A stretch of DNA of 64,000 nt from an uncultured Caldilineaceae bacterium (lineage in GTDB: Bacteria; Chloroflexota; Anaerolineae; Caldilineales; Caldilineaceae). The translations under genes were made by a program, and so were the position numbers. The stretch is from positions 3,184,722-3,248,721 of the forward strand of contig OY282381.1 in assembly GCA_958295915.1 (NCBI GenBank), written 5' to 3'. Numbering within the stretch: the first letter of the stretch is position 1; each line of letters opens with the position of its first letter. The notes beneath the pieces are model-generated. The model did no database searches and was not told the origin of the DNA. It saw only the letters and a program-made list of their open reading frames with translations. Positions 53,699 through 62,424 of the stretch are shown here, piece after piece.

Positions 53699-55015
53699 TC
53701 ACTTTTCGCCCGCAGCCTGAATTTGCAGGATCGTGCCGTTGTAATCGACGACGTACAGATTGCCTGCTTCGTCTTCGCCGAAACTGCTGATGCTGCGAGT
53801 AGTGTCTAAAAGCAGTTTGGTTTCCCATTGGCCGTTCGCCCGTCGGAGACCCCAAATGCGCCCGGTAACGTAATCTGCGTAAAAGTAGATGCCCCACAGG
53901 GACGGCTGATCCGGCCCTCGAAAGATGAACCCACCGGTAATGGAACGACCGCTATCACGGTCGTACTCGGCCACCGGCAGAGTTAGACCGTGTGTGGGAC
54001 AGTTGGCAGGAGGCTGGAAGCAATGGATGCCTTCGGTGATGCGCCAACCGTAGTTTTCGCCGCCGGGGCTGTCGGCAGGTTGAAAGTTGATCTCCTCCCA
54101 GGCGTTTTGGCCTACATCGGCGATGTACAGATCGCCGGTCTGGCGGTCGAAGGAGAAACGCCAGGGGTTGCGCAATCCATAGGCCCAGATTTCATCCAGA
54201 AATTCGTCATTGCCGACGAAGGGATTGTCCTTAGGGATCGCGTACCGCGCATCTGTGGAGGAGGTCACATCGATACGTAGGAGTTTGCCTAGCAGCGTCT
54301 GGCCTTTTTGCCCGTTATTCTGGGGATCGCCGCCGCTGCCGCCGTCTCCCATCCCGACCCACAAGTTACCTTGGGGACCGAAGACGATCTGGCCGCCGTT
54401 GTGATTGGTGTAAGGTTGGGGGATCTGCAGAATGATTTCTTCCGAGTCCGGGTCTGCCTGATGGGCGTTGCCGCGCAGACGGAAGCGGGAGACGCGGGTA
54501 TGCAGCCTGCCGGGCGAAGTGGTTGTATAGTTGACATACACGTGGCGACTGCTGGCGAAGTCCGGTGGGAAGGCGATACCCAACAGCCCCTGTTCGCCGC
54601 AACAGATCACCCGGTCTCGGATATCCAGAAATGGTGTCGGGTTTTTGACGTCATTTGTAAATACCTGAACCAGCCCCGACTGTTCTACTACATACAGCCG
54701 CCCGGAACCGTCTTGAGCGTGGGCGAGGTCCACAGGCCGGTTCAGCCCTGAAAGTATCTGGGTCAACACGATGTTCGGCCAGCTCACGGATTGGCGCGGG
54801 GTAGGCGTGCTGGTGGGCAGACCAGTTTCGTCCGCAGCGATTGTGGCGGCCGTGGTAGACGTATGGATGGGCTCCGGCGTGGGCGTGAACACCGCCGTGC
54901 CGCTCCGCTCTGCCATCCGAGAAGTTGCCGTATCGTTTGGAGAACACGCGACACCAACGCCCAATACAACCATGGCGACAATGCCCCAAATCCACCAAAC
55001 TGCTCTGATTTTCAT
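53699..55015 (-). CDS. PQQ-dependent sugar dehydrogenase-like lipoprotein (GDH/Hip beta-propeller)
   Basis: About 438 aa from the ATG at 55015 (MKIRAVWWIWG; GAGGAATTG upstream). A lipobox-like GVGVACSPN follows the signal helix, then a Thr/Pro-rich linker. The six-blade propeller motifs are LNRPVDLAHAQDGSGRLYVVEQSG, RVICCGEQGLLGIAFPP, NHNGGQIVFGPQGNLWVGMGDGG, EIWAYGLRNPWRFSFD and ADVGQNAWEEI. It likely oxidises sugars outside the membrane. An R1 remnant lies at the start of its leader. Confidence 0.92.
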   Translation of the reverse strand: MKIRAVWWIWGIVAMVVLGVGVACSPNDTATSRMAERSGTAVFTPTPEPIHTSTTAATIAADETGLPTSTPTPRQSVSWPNIVLTQILSGLNRPVDLAHAQDGSGRLYVVEQSGLVQVFTNDVKNPTPFLDIRDRVICCGEQGLLGIAFPPDFASSRHVYVNYTTTSPGRLHTRVSRFRLRGNAHQADPDSEEIILQIPQPYTNHNGGQIVFGPQGNLWVGMGDGGSGGDPQNNGQKGQTLLGKLLRIDVTSSTDARYAIPKDNPFVGNDEFLDEIWAYGLRNPWRFSFDRQTGDLYIADVGQNAWEEINFQPADSPGGENYGWRITEGIHCFQPPANCPTHGLTLPVAEYDRDSGRSITGGFIFRGPDQPSLWGIYFYADYVTGRIWGLRRANGQWETKLLLDTTRSISSFGEDEAGNLYVVDYNGTILQIQAAGEK

Positions 55016-55027
55016 TTTCAATTCCTC

Positions 55028-55050
55028 GCGCCTAGGCGCATTGAACAACA
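55028..55050 (+). repeat. R1 remnant with deleted loop
   Basis: GCGCCTAGGCGCATTGAACA ACA: the arms are joined directly, as if the centre was excised between short repeats; the tail is intact. Confidence 0.7.
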
Positions 55051-55051
55051 T

Positions 55052-55999
55052 CTAGCGCGGCACATCCACGCCAGTGATGATCCGGCGGATAGCTCCGTCC
55101 GCGTCAATCCCTTCGATTTCCGCCTCCGGCCGTAACAGCACCCGATGGCGCAGAACCGGCGCAGCCAGGGCTTTTATATCATCAGGGACGACATACTCCC
55201 GCCCCTGGAGAGCGGCGTACGTCTTGGATGATTGCAACAGAGCAATGCTCGCACGAGGGCTTCCGCCCAACAGTATATCCGGGCTACGACGGGTGGCGCT
55301 GACGAGTGTGGTGATATATCCGAACACCCCCGGCTCGACCGTCACCTGCCGGATCTCCTCCCGAATACCGGTCAGTTCCGTCTGGTGAATCACCGGCTGG
55401 AGATCGACTGCATCCAGCTTGTGAGCGTCGAACCCCTGATGGTAACGGCGCAGAACTTCCTGCTCCACCTCCTCCGGCGGATACTCCACCAGCACTTTGA
55501 ATAAGAAACGGTCAACCTGGGCCTCCGGCAGAGGATATGTGCCCTCGTACTCCACCGGATTCTGCGTAGCCAGCACCATAAACGGCTCGCCGAGAGGATA
55601 CCCTGCGCCATCGATGGTTACCTGCCGCTCTTCCATCGCCTCCAGCAGCGCGGATTGGGTTTTGGCTGGCGCTCGGTTGATCTCATCAGCCAACAATATC
55701 TGGGTGAAGATCGGACCCTCGCGCAGATGGAAACGGCCGCTGTCCAGATCATAGACCTGCGTGCCGACGATATCTGATGGCATCAGATCGGCGGTAAACT
55801 GAACGCGTCCGAACGCGGTGTCGGTCAGATAGGCAAGGGTTTTGGCCATCAGGGTTTTGGCCGTGCCGGGTACGCCTTCGATCAGGACGTGCCCGCCACT
55901 GAAAAATGCGACGACGATCTGCTCGAAAACGGACTCCTGGCCGACGATTACTTTGGCGGCTTGCGCACGGATGGAAGCGTAGAGTTCAGAGACAGCCAT
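55052..55999 (-). CDS. MoxR-family AAA+ ATPase
   Basis: About 315 aa from the ATG at 55999 ([20 protein letters not shown]). A GTG at 56062 that overlaps the DUF4350 stop is an alternative. Walker A-like [14 protein letters not shown], Walker [32 protein letters not shown], sensor [25 protein letters not shown]. MoxR ATPases act as chaperones with vWA/DUF58 proteins. The C-terminal helical domain is complete. Confidence 0.95.
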   Translation of the reverse strand: MAVSELYASIRAQAAKVIVGQESVFEQIVVAFFSGGHVLIEGVPGTAKTLMAKTLAYLTDTAFGRVQFTADLMPSDIVGTQVYDLDSGRFHLREGPIFTQILLADEINRAPAKTQSALLEAMEERQVTIDGAGYPLGEPFMVLATQNPVEYEGTYPLPEAQVDRFLFKVLVEYPPEEVEQEVLRRYHQGFDAHKLDAVDLQPVIHQTELTGIREEIRQVTVEPGVFGYITTLVSATRRSPDILLGGSPRASIALLQSSKTYAALQGREYVVPDDIKALAAPVLRHRVLLRPEAEIEGIDADGAIRRIITGVDVPR

Positions 56000-56058
56000 A
56001 GATTGCAAACTTTCAGATTGGCACGCAGATGAAACGAGTGTGGTCACTGGACAGGGAA

Positions 56059-57258
56059 TCACGCCAGACTACGATCGATCCGCTGCGCGAGGTCCACCAG
56101 CCGTTCCTCATCCGGGATCGTAGCCAACTCGTCCAGGATCTGCGCGATCTCTTCAAAAGACAACCCAGGGCCGGATTCCGGTAGAGAATGATTCTGCGTG
56201 AGGCTGTCTTGAGCGGTGGTTGCGCCCAGCGCCGGATTCAGGGCTTGCAACTGCCGTAAAAACTCGGCATCCGGCAGGCTTGGCCGGATGCGCCAGGGCT
56301 TGCCCAGAGATTGCTTCAGCCGATACCGTTGGTGATGGGCGAGGTTGTCGCGGATACGCGCCCGCCGTTGCAGGCCGGCCATCGCCACCACGAACTCCGC
56401 CGCCTCCCGTCGCCGTCCTTGGGTTTTCAGCTCCAACGGCGGCCCCAAACGCCGGCCAGAAAGGAGCAACCAGCCTCCGCCCAGCAGCAGCAGAAAGATG
56501 GCGGCCCAGCCAGAGGGTGTACGGTAGAGCCAATCCTTCAGAGATTCGATGGGCCCAGCGCCGGAGAGCAGATCCGGGCCGAACAGATGATAGGTGTCGA
56601 AGACAACTGTACCGCGCGTGGGAACTGTCCGCAAAAACACCGGGATCAGTTGCGCTTGCGCTCGATCGTCGGATAGCTCGCTGTTTGTAAATGTAAGCTG
56701 CTCACTGACGAGCCAGACCCAGCCGGCGCCTCGGCTGAGAACCGACAATTCCGACCCTTTTTCGGAGGCCAGGACAGCAACCGTCCGGGGCGCTTCGGTC
56801 AGATCGAAAGGTCGTCCACTTCTGTCGAACGGTTCTGTCGCTTCCGGCAGCAAGGGCTGGCGCTGAGTCAGAGCTTCTCCGATATAACCGGGCACTGTGT
56901 CGTAGTTGAGGAGCCGTCGCAACTTCGAATCAGCATGGCCTATGATCACAGCCGTGCCGCCGGCCTCTACCCATTCAAAAAAGCTGTCCGCTTCACTCTG
57001 CGTGAACCGTTCCTCGCCAGGATAGATGATCAGCAGATGCTGATGAAGCGAGAGAGCAAACCGCCGCTGACCGGTGGTCGTCACTGTATAGCCCATCTCC
57101 CGCAGCCACTCCTGTAGGAGCAACAGACCGCTCGGCTCAGGGCTGTCCGGATCAAACCGTTGCCCGGTTGTGATGTTGCCCCGCAGAAGCGCCGCCACCA
57201 GAAGCAACAGGAACAGCCCCACCAGCAGAAACATCTGCCAGTTCAGTTTAGAAGCCAT
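56059..57258 (-). CDS. DUF4350-domain membrane protein
   Basis: About 399 aa from the ATG at 57258 ([11 protein letters not shown]). The first helix [16 protein letters not shown] is followed by [39 protein letters not shown] (DUF4350), then a second helix [24 protein letters not shown] and a helical tail. It belongs to the MoxR-DUF58 module. A longer frame to 57375 runs through an R1 palindrome (CASARKRR) and is not needed. Confidence 0.88.
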   Translation of the reverse strand: MASKLNWQMFLLVGLFLLLLVAALLRGNITTGQRFDPDSPEPSGLLLLQEWLREMGYTVTTTGQRRFALSLHQHLLIIYPGEERFTQSEADSFFEWVEAGGTAVIIGHADSKLRRLLNYDTVPGYIGEALTQRQPLLPEATEPFDRSGRPFDLTEAPRTVAVLASEKGSELSVLSRGAGWVWLVSEQLTFTNSELSDDRAQAQLIPVFLRTVPTRGTVVFDTYHLFGPDLLSGAGPIESLKDWLYRTPSGWAAIFLLLLGGGWLLLSGRRLGPPLELKTQGRRREAAEFVVAMAGLQRRARIRDNLAHHQRYRLKQSLGKPWRIRPSLPDAEFLRQLQALNPALGATTAQDSLTQNHSLPESGPGLSFEEIAQILDELATIPDEERLVDLAQRIDRSLA

Positions 57259-57282
57259 CTCAATCCATCGAACACTCTGCTC

Positions 57283-57313
57283 GCGCCTCTTTCGAGCAGA
57301 GGCGCATTGTAAC
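57283..57313 (+). repeat. R1 palindrome in the DUF4350 leader
   Basis: GCGCCTCTTTCGAGCAGAGG followed by CGCATTGTAAC, perfect 8-bp arms, 25 nt before the ATG in minus-strand terms. Confidence 0.85.
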
Positions 57314-57334
57314 GATTTCTCTGCTTCGCGCCCA

Positions 57335-58234
57335 TTAGCCCCATCGGATCTCTGGTGGATCGAACAGAAAACCATGAAAAAGCCGGCGTCGATCAGGGGT
57401 AAGGTTGTTATAGAAAGCCTTGGAATAGCCCCAGTGCTCCTGGGAAGCGATCATCCACGGGTGCTCGTAGGCATAGTAGAGCATGCTGCGCTGGCCATCT
57501 TCTCTGGTGAACGGGCCGGCTGAATGCCACAGCGCGTTGTGGAACAGAATTGCGGTCCCCGCCGGCGCACAAATCTCTGCAACCCCCGCAAACCTCTCCC
57601 GCCGCTTCAAGTCTTCCTGGTCAGGCGCAAACGCTGCCTTATGGCTGCCGGGCACTACGCAGAGATTGCCCTGCCCGGGTTGCGTCATATCGCTCAGGTA
57701 GTAGCCAATCTTGAGTTGCAATAGCGGAATGTGGGGGCCCAGACCCCGGTACCCATCATCGTGACCGTCAATGTGCCAGCCCATTCCCCGTCCTATCAGG
57801 TCGCTGCCATACTCCACAATGGCATCAGAAGCATGATGATGCGGACGTGGGTTGAGCAGGCCGGTCACGTATGGCAAGATGGCAGGCCAGTCAAACATCT
57901 CAAGAAACAACGGGTCATCATCCAGGATGAAAAAGATACGGGTGCTCTTTTCGCCCATGATATGCGTCTTGCCAGTATGTGGAATCTCTTTCTCCTGTAC
58001 GCGCCTTTTTCGAGCAGAGGCGCATTCAACTATCTTCCGCCGCCGGTCCACAACGCGCCAGAGCGCCTCTCGCAAAGCGCTGACGTGGTCTGCGTCAAGG
58101 AATTCTTCCAGGATCAGATAGCCGTTGTTGTCAAAGAAAAAGCGTTCCGCCAGGGTTGGATGGCTATCAACAGCTGCAGATGGCGGGTTTTGCCGACCAG
58201 CGAATGTCTTATGCTCTGCTTCTTTTTGCGACAT
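57335..58234 (-). CDS. Phytanoyl-CoA dioxygenase (PhyH) family protein with an R1-encoded insert
   Basis: 299 aa. Iron ligands in WHIDGHDDGYRG (His-x-Asp) and FHNALWHSAGPF (distal His), PGSHKAAF, and Arg in GQRSMLYYAYEHP. Between helix ...LREALWRVVDRRR and KEIPHTGKTH, residues about 67-77 read [11 protein letters not shown], the translation of an R1 palindrome at 58001-58031. The rest of the protein is full and in frame, so the insert has been tolerated in what is probably a surface loop. Confidence 0.9.
   Translation of the reverse strand: MSQKEAEHKTFAGRQNPPSAAVDSHPTLAERFFFDNNGYLILEEFLDADHVSALREALWRVVDRRRKIVECASARKRRVQEKEIPHTGKTHIMGEKSTRIFFILDDDPLFLEMFDWPAILPYVTGLLNPRPHHHASDAIVEYGSDLIGRGMGWHIDGHDDGYRGLGPHIPLLQLKIGYYLSDMTQPGQGNLCVVPGSHKAAFAPDQEDLKRRERFAGVAEICAPAGTAILFHNALWHSAGPFTREDGQRSMLYYAYEHPWMIASQEHWGYSKAFYNNLTPDRRRLFHGFLFDPPEIRWG
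58001..58031 (+). repeat. R1 palindrome inside the PhyH gene
   Basis: GCGCCTTTTTCGAGCAGAGG followed by CGCATTCAAC. One arm mismatch; read in frame on the opposite strand. Confidence 0.88.
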
Positions 58235-58373
58235 GATTCGGATACCCCCAGATTGTATTTGTCGGGCTGCAATTCAGCCATATTGATCGGGAATAAATTG
58301 TCTGCTTCGATGCGATGCTCGCGCGGATTGAATGCTCGCCAGACTCCGCAGCCAGCGACGGCAGTATGTAGCA

Positions 58374-59039
58374 TTACGCCTCCTCGACGACAGCGATAGC
58401 CCGCACCGGCGATGCGTCCCGGCCCGTAATTTTTAAGGGCAGGGCATGGAAATAAAATAAAGGCCGACCGATCTGATCGAGGTTGGTCAAATTTTCAACG
58501 ATCAGGACATCATTGCCTAGGAAAACAAAGTGGGCTTCGTTGGGCGGATAGTCAACTGACGGGGTATCAATTCCGATCAATTCAATGCCACAATCCACCA
58601 GAAATTGAGCGGCATCCCCTGTCAGCACGGGAAAATCGGTGAAATACAGAGCCTTCCCCCAGTTCTGCGCCCAGCCGGTGTTGAAAATCACCTTCGGCGT
58701 CTGGCTGATGGATTCTCGGTATCGATCCAGATCATCCCCGGTGATCTCCTCTTTGGCTTGCTTATGGGCCAGGTCGATCAGCAGTGCTGGCCCCATGCAC
58801 TGCGCCAGCGGGATCTGATCGATTGTCAGCCGGCCATGATAGAAATGGAAGAAGGCATCCATGTGCGTGCCGGTGTGGACGGAAGCGCTGACTGTACTGG
58901 CATTCAAGTATCCCGGTTTGCCAGGCGGATGATTCGCGGGGATAGACATCTGCACGTTGACCGCAACCCGCGGATCGCCGGGAAACGGTGGTGTGGATGG
59001 ATCGAGATTATAGCTCAAATCGACAATTCTTCGCTGCAT
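58374..59039 (-). CDS. Cyclase-family metal-dependent hydrolase (kynurenine formamidase-like)
   Basis: About 221 aa. The ATG at 59039 (MQRRIVDLSYNL) has AGGAATCAC upstream. Metal-binding HTGTHMDAFFHFYHG (HxGTHxD) is clear, with LIGIDTPSVDYPPNEAHFVFLGNDVLIVENL typical of the C-terminal half. Family members hydrolyse N-formylkynurenine, isatin and other cyclic or acyl amides. Confidence 0.92.
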   Translation of the reverse strand: MQRRIVDLSYNLDPSTPPFPGDPRVAVNVQMSIPANHPPGKPGYLNASTVSASVHTGTHMDAFFHFYHGRLTIDQIPLAQCMGPALLIDLAHKQAKEEITGDDLDRYRESISQTPKVIFNTGWAQNWGKALYFTDFPVLTGDAAQFLVDCGIELIGIDTPSVDYPPNEAHFVFLGNDVLIVENLTNLDQIGRPLFYFHALPLKITGRDASPVRAIAVVEEA

Positions 59040-59061
59040 GTGATTCCTCGCGCTAACGGGC

Positions 59062-59382
59062 TTATCTTTCTCTGAAATTGGTCTTGACAAAGGGGCCCAC
59101 TTCACAGCCTGCTTTCTCCAATGCCTCGGCGCTCCAAGGCATCAGGGCGAGTGACCAGGCTTGCATACTTGCCTCCGGCCACTTTTCGGGTGGAACAGTC
59201 CGTTTCGTCTGACTGGACAGCACGCCGCGCAACGAATCCTCGTGTTCTGGTGGATAGAAAAAAAGTTCCACGTGGTCATCTACCAGCCGCTGAACAGCGA
59301 GGTAGCCCGACTCCAATCCAAGCGCATCACGAATGGATTTTTCGATGACGATTTGTCCTCGTTGTCCTACTACACTAGGCAT
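59062..59382 (-). CDS. AbrB/MazE/SpoVT-type swapped-hairpin protein
   Basis: About 106 aa. The ATG at 59382 (MPSVVGQRGQIVIEKSIRDALGL) is preferred over 59388 because GAGG is then 8 nt upstream. The N-terminal AbrB-like DNA-binding hairpin QRGQIVIEKSIRDALGLESGY is clear; the C-terminal half is unlike standard MazE. No toxin gene is adjacent, so it may be a solitary regulator. The perfect inverted repeat at 59406-59443 is placed to be its own operator. Confidence 0.8.
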   Translation of the reverse strand: MPSVVGQRGQIVIEKSIRDALGLESGYLAVQRLVDDHVELFFYPPEHEDSLRGVLSSQTKRTVPPEKWPEASMQAWSLALMPWSAEALEKAGCEVGPFVKTNFRER

Positions 59383-59405
59383 ATTCATACCTCACTCGTA
59401 AATTT

Positions 59406-59443
59406 ATCTCAAGGCAACTGAATTGTATCAGATGCCTTGAGAT
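59406..59443. promoter_or_regulatory. Operator-like inverted repeat upstream of the AbrB-like gene
   Basis: ATCTCAAGGCA and TGCCTTGAGAT, perfect 11-bp arms with a 16-nt centre, 24 to 61 nt upstream of the start codon. It suggests autoregulation by the dimeric AbrB-like protein. Confidence 0.55.
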
Positions 59444-59551
59444 CGTCAACACATGCGTGCGCAGATTTTCTCATACCCCAGAGATCCATGCCGGATAAAA
59501 CCCCATCACAGGCCATTGCAACCCGATGACACGCCCATTCATTTCCCGATA

Positions 59552-59581
59552 TTGACAGCTTACCCGCCGCCAAACTATAAT
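59552..59581 (+). promoter_or_regulatory. Strong sigma-70-like promoter for the DtxR-type regulator
   Basis: TTGACA (59552-59557), an 18-nt spacer, then TATAAT (59576-59581): both hexamers are consensus. The ATG follows at 59633. Confidence 0.75.
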
Positions 59582-59632
59582 TCACGCAATATTCCTTAAA
59601 CTGTTCATACATACCCCGGCGGTTGAGCTGTT

Positions 59633-60376
59633 ATGCGTACATTCTGCCACATCATCACCGATGGGATGCTCGATTATCTGGTAGCGATCTACGAACTGAG
59701 TGAAGACACCGACAGGATTTCCACATCCGTTCTTGCGCAGAAGATGAAAGTTTCGCCGGCCGCTGCCAGCAGTATGACAAAACGATTGACAGAGTCCGGC
59801 CACGTGGAGAGATCTGCGCGAACCGGCATTTGCCTGACAGATCAGGGCCGTCTCGCCGCGTTGCAACTCCTGCGCAGACACCGTCTGCTGGAGGTGTTTC
59901 TGATCGATGTGATGGGCTTCACCTGGGATCAGGTAAAGGCGGAGGCCATGCGGTTGGAGCATGCTATCAGCGCCGAATTCGAAAAACGTATGGAAATCCT
60001 ATGCAATTTCCCGACCCACTGCCCGCATGGAGATCCGATTCCTAGCCAGGACGGTAGAGTGCTAAGCGAGGAGTTGGTCTGCCTGGCAGAGCTACAGCCC
60101 GGTCAGTCGGGTGTATTGCGCCGGGTGGCAAACCACAATGCGCCGATGCTGCGCTATCTGTCACAGCTGAACCTGGTCCCTGGCTATTATGTTAAGGTAT
60201 TGAACGTGGAACCTTTTGATGGACCAAGCATTGTCCAGATACAAAACGATGTCACGCAGGCAGGCGCAGAAAATGTTGTGTTGCGCGCCACTGTAGGGAG
60301 CGACCTCGTGAAAATTATCGGGCGATCTTTGGCAAAACGAATCTTTGTGAAATTGGCTGAACAGCCTGCCACATAG
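59633..60376 (+). CDS. DtxR/MntR-family metal-dependent repressor
   Basis: 247 aa. Helix-turn-helix MLDYLVAIYELSEDTDRISTSVLAQKMKVSPAAASSMTKRLTESGHVE, then the dimerisation/metal domain RRHRLLEVFLIDVMGFTWDQVKAEAMRLEHAIS with Cys/His ligands (NFPTHCPHGDPIP), and a C-terminal SH3/FeoA-like domain (LQPGQSGVLRRV). It controls iron or manganese genes in relatives. No metal transporter is next to it; the following genes are for cytochrome c biogenesis. Confidence 0.93.
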   Translation: MRTFCHIITDGMLDYLVAIYELSEDTDRISTSVLAQKMKVSPAAASSMTKRLTESGHVERSARTGICLTDQGRLAALQLLRRHRLLEVFLIDVMGFTWDQVKAEAMRLEHAISAEFEKRMEILCNFPTHCPHGDPIPSQDGRVLSEELVCLAELQPGQSGVLRRVANHNAPMLRYLSQLNLVPGYYVKVLNVEPFDGPSIVQIQNDVTQAGAENVVLRATVGSDLVKIIGRSLAKRIFVKLAEQPAT

Positions 60377-60389
60377 CCACGCATAGTTC

Positions 60390-60398
60390 TGCTATAAT
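60390..60398 (+). promoter_or_regulatory. Extended -10 promoter for ccmH
   Basis: TG-C-TATAAT: an extended -10 with a weak -35. It overlaps the first candidate ATG (60397) of ccmH, which argues for a later translation start. Confidence 0.5.
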
Positions 60399-60936
60399 GC
60401 AACGCATCACTTCTCTCCTGAATCTGCGCATCGCGTCTCTTTCGAGCAGAGGCGCATTGAACATCATCCTTCTGGCCTCCTGGGCGCTGCTTACATCTAT
60501 CAATAGCGGGCCGCCTCTGCGAGCCCAGGGAGGCCCCGCTGACATCACAGCAGACGAAGTAAACATCGTTGCCCGTCAACTGTGGTGCCCCCTGTGTGGT
60601 GGCGCGCTGCGTCTGGATAGTTGTGAACTAAAGGCCTGCGATCAGATGAAGGAAGTGATTGCCATCAAACTGGAAGAAGGTGAAGACGCGCAAGCGATCA
60701 AAGCCTATTTCCTGGAACAGTACGGGCCACAAGTTCTAGGCGAACCGCCCCGGCAAGGGTTCAACTGGCTGGCGTGGATCCTGCCGGTGGTGGCTGTTGC
60801 GGGTGGCGGTATCTTTCTCTGGTCACGTCTGCAGCGGATGTCCCGTCCGCTTCGACAGACGCCAGGCAAAGCGCCGGGCGTTGAGGTCGACGAGCATGAG
60901 CGGCGCCTGGATGAGGAACTGGCCCACTATGACTGA
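60397..60936 (+). CDS. CcmH/CycL-type cytochrome c biogenesis protein
   Basis: 179 aa by the first ATG. It has the CcmH domain with the redox motif [39 protein letters not shown] (CPLC pair), then a TM helix [18 protein letters not shown]. The N-terminus is odd: an R1 palindrome encodes [13 protein letters not shown] before the signal helix [12 protein letters not shown]. Because TATAAT overlaps the ATG, a TTG at 60457 inside the repeat, with AGAGG 4 nt upstream, is a rival start giving a normal short signal peptide. It is coupled to resA by overlap. Confidence 0.85.
   Translation: MQRITSLLNLRIASLSSRGALNIILLASWALLTSINSGPPLRAQGGPADITADEVNIVARQLWCPLCGGALRLDSCELKACDQMKEVIAIKLEEGEDAQAIKAYFLEQYGPQVLGEPPRQGFNWLAWILPVVAVAGGGIFLWSRLQRMSRPLRQTPGKAPGVEVDEHERRLDEELAHYD
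60433..60463 (+). repeat. R1 palindrome at the ccmH N-terminus
   Basis: GCGTCTCTTTCGAGCAGAGG followed by CGCATTGAAC. It may supply both the ribosome site (AGAGG) and the TTG start. Confidence 0.88.
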
Positions 60937-61564
60937 ACTGACCGATCGCCTCGATCTGGATGCTCCGTTGAAATCGCAAACAGAATCACGGAATGAACAG
61001 CCATCCGCCCAATCTGTTCACGCCTCTTTCGAGCAGAGGCGCATTGCAACAATGTTCTGGCGCATGCTGTTCCTTGCTGTCTGCCTGGGGTTTATAGCCC
61101 TGCTTGCTGTACGGCTGTGGCAGACAAATGTGCAGGGGCAGCGGGCCGCAGGAGAGGCGCCTGAACTGCGCTTCAGGACGTTTGATGGTGAAACTATCGA
61201 CCTGCACGACCTGCGGGGCAGAGGCGTCGTGATTAATTTTTGGGCCAGTTGGTGTGCCCCCTGCCGCCACGAGGCAGATCGATTGGAGCAGACCTGGCGC
61301 CGGGAAAAGGACAACGGCATTGTCTTCCTCGGACTGGATTATCTGGATCAGGAGCCGGCCGCCCTCGCCTACCTGAAAGAGTTCGATATCACCTATCCCA
61401 ATGGTCCGGACCTGCGCAGCCGCGCAGCCCGCCGCTATCAGATTCAGGGCGTGCCGGAGACCTTCTTCATCAGCCCCGAAGGCAGAATCGTTGAGGTCGT
61501 TGTCGGACCGATCACGAATCAGAAGGAGTTTGACGCTATCCTGGAGCGAATTCGACCTCAATAG
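60929..61564 (+). CDS. ResA/CcmG-like thiol-disulfide oxidoreductase
   Basis: About 211 aa. The ATG at 60929 overlaps the ccmH stop (ATGACTGA), so it is translationally coupled. An unusual 40-residue cytoplasmic lead includes an R1-encoded [12 protein letters not shown]; then the TM anchor [19 protein letters not shown], and a thioredoxin fold with [18 protein letters not shown] (WCAPC active site) and [14 protein letters not shown]. It reduces apocytochrome c in partnership with CcmH. An internal ATG at 61052, right after the repeat, is another possible start. Confidence 0.92.
   Translation: MTELTDRLDLDAPLKSQTESRNEQPSAQSVHASFEQRRIATMFWRMLFLAVCLGFIALLAVRLWQTNVQGQRAAGEAPELRFRTFDGETIDLHDLRGRGVVINFWASWCAPCRHEADRLEQTWRREKDNGIVFLGLDYLDQEPAALAYLKEFDITYPNGPDLRSRAARRYQIQGVPETFFISPEGRIVEVVVGPITNQKEFDAILERIRPQ
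61021..61051 (+). repeat. R1 palindrome inside resA
   Basis: CGCCTCTTTCGAGCAGAGGC followed by GCATTGCAACA; read in frame as [10 protein letters not shown]. Confidence 0.88.
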
Positions 61565-61631
61565 TCAGAAATCCGATGCGCTCGCCTCCCCATAGTATCC
61601 GCCTCTTCTTCCCCAGTAGATATCTCTGTTC

Positions 61632-61663
61632 GCGCCTCTGATCGAAAGAGGCGCATTGCAACA
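61632..61663 (+). repeat. R1 palindrome between resA and the phosphoesterase gene
   Basis: GCGCCTCTGATCGAAAGAGG followed by CGCATTGCAACA. Its loop is GATCGAA, differing from the usual TTCGAGC, but the arms are perfect. Confidence 0.85.
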
Positions 61664-61678
61664 ATCCATCAACTTTTG

Positions 61679-61687
61679 TGCTACAAT
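61679..61687 (+). promoter_or_regulatory. Extended -10 promoter for the phosphoesterase gene
   Basis: TG-C-TACAAT, the same architecture as at 60390. The predicted transcript start falls within a few bases of the ATG at 61697 and no ribosome site is seen, so the mRNA may be leaderless. Confidence 0.5.
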
Positions 61688-61696
61688 GGCATAGTT

Positions 61697-62341
61697 ATGC
61701 GTGTCCTTGCCATCAGTGATAAAGTGGTTCCCGTGCTATACAGTGGCGGCATTCGAGAGCACGTGGGCGACGTCGATCTGATCATTAGCTGCGGCGATCT
61801 ACCGTACTATTACATCGATTTCGTCGTCAGTATGCTGAACCGGCCCAGCTATTTCGTCTATGGAAATCACGGTAAGGAAGCGGAGTATTGGTCCAACAAC
61901 CAGGTAATGAGCGGACCGGCTGGGGCAACCAATCTGCACGGCAACACCCAGGTCACAGATGGTCTGTTGCTGGCAGGACTGGAAGGCTCTATGCGTTACA
62001 ACTCGGCGCCTCGTTTCCAGTATACCGATGGCGAGATGTGGGGGAATATCGCCAGGTTGATTCCGGGGTTGCTGTTCAATCGTCTGCGCTATGGCCGCTG
62101 GCTGGATGTGCTGGTCGCCCACTCGCCGCCATTCGGCATCCATGACCAGCCGGATCGAGCGCATACGGGCTTTCGCTCTTTTCTCCACCTTATGCGCTGG
62201 TTCAAGCCGAGCTATCTGCTGCATGGCCATATCCATCTCTACCGTTCCGATACGGTTACCAGGACCTGCTACCATCAGACACAGGTGGTTAATATCTACC
62301 CGTATCGAATTTTGAGCATTGAACCAGAGTTATCCCGATAA
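61697..62341 (+). CDS. Calcineurin-like metallophosphoesterase
   Basis: About 214 aa from the ATG at 61697 ([17 protein letters not shown]). Metal-binding motifs: [15 protein letters not shown] (GD), VYGNHGKE (GNH), LVAHSPPFG and [10 protein letters not shown] (GHxH). The first His/Asp motif is AISDK in place of DxH. Likely a cytoplasmic phosphodiesterase; substrate unknown. Confidence 0.9.
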   Translation: MRVLAISDKVVPVLYSGGIREHVGDVDLIISCGDLPYYYIDFVVSMLNRPSYFVYGNHGKEAEYWSNNQVMSGPAGATNLHGNTQVTDGLLLAGLEGSMRYNSAPRFQYTDGEMWGNIARLIPGLLFNRLRYGRWLDVLVAHSPPFGIHDQPDRAHTGFRSFLHLMRWFKPSYLLHGHIHLYRSDTVTRTCYHQTQVVNIYPYRILSIEPELSR

Positions 62342-62424
62342 AAAACTCTGGCGCAGCATAGAACACCCTTGGCGAAGAAACGAGCCAAACGTTGAAGACC
62401 TACTCCGAGAGGCGCTGCAAAACG

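Noticed and set aside
59062..59382. Toxin-antitoxin module
   Set aside because: Only the AbrB/MazE-like protein is present; no toxin-sized gene is adjacent on either side.
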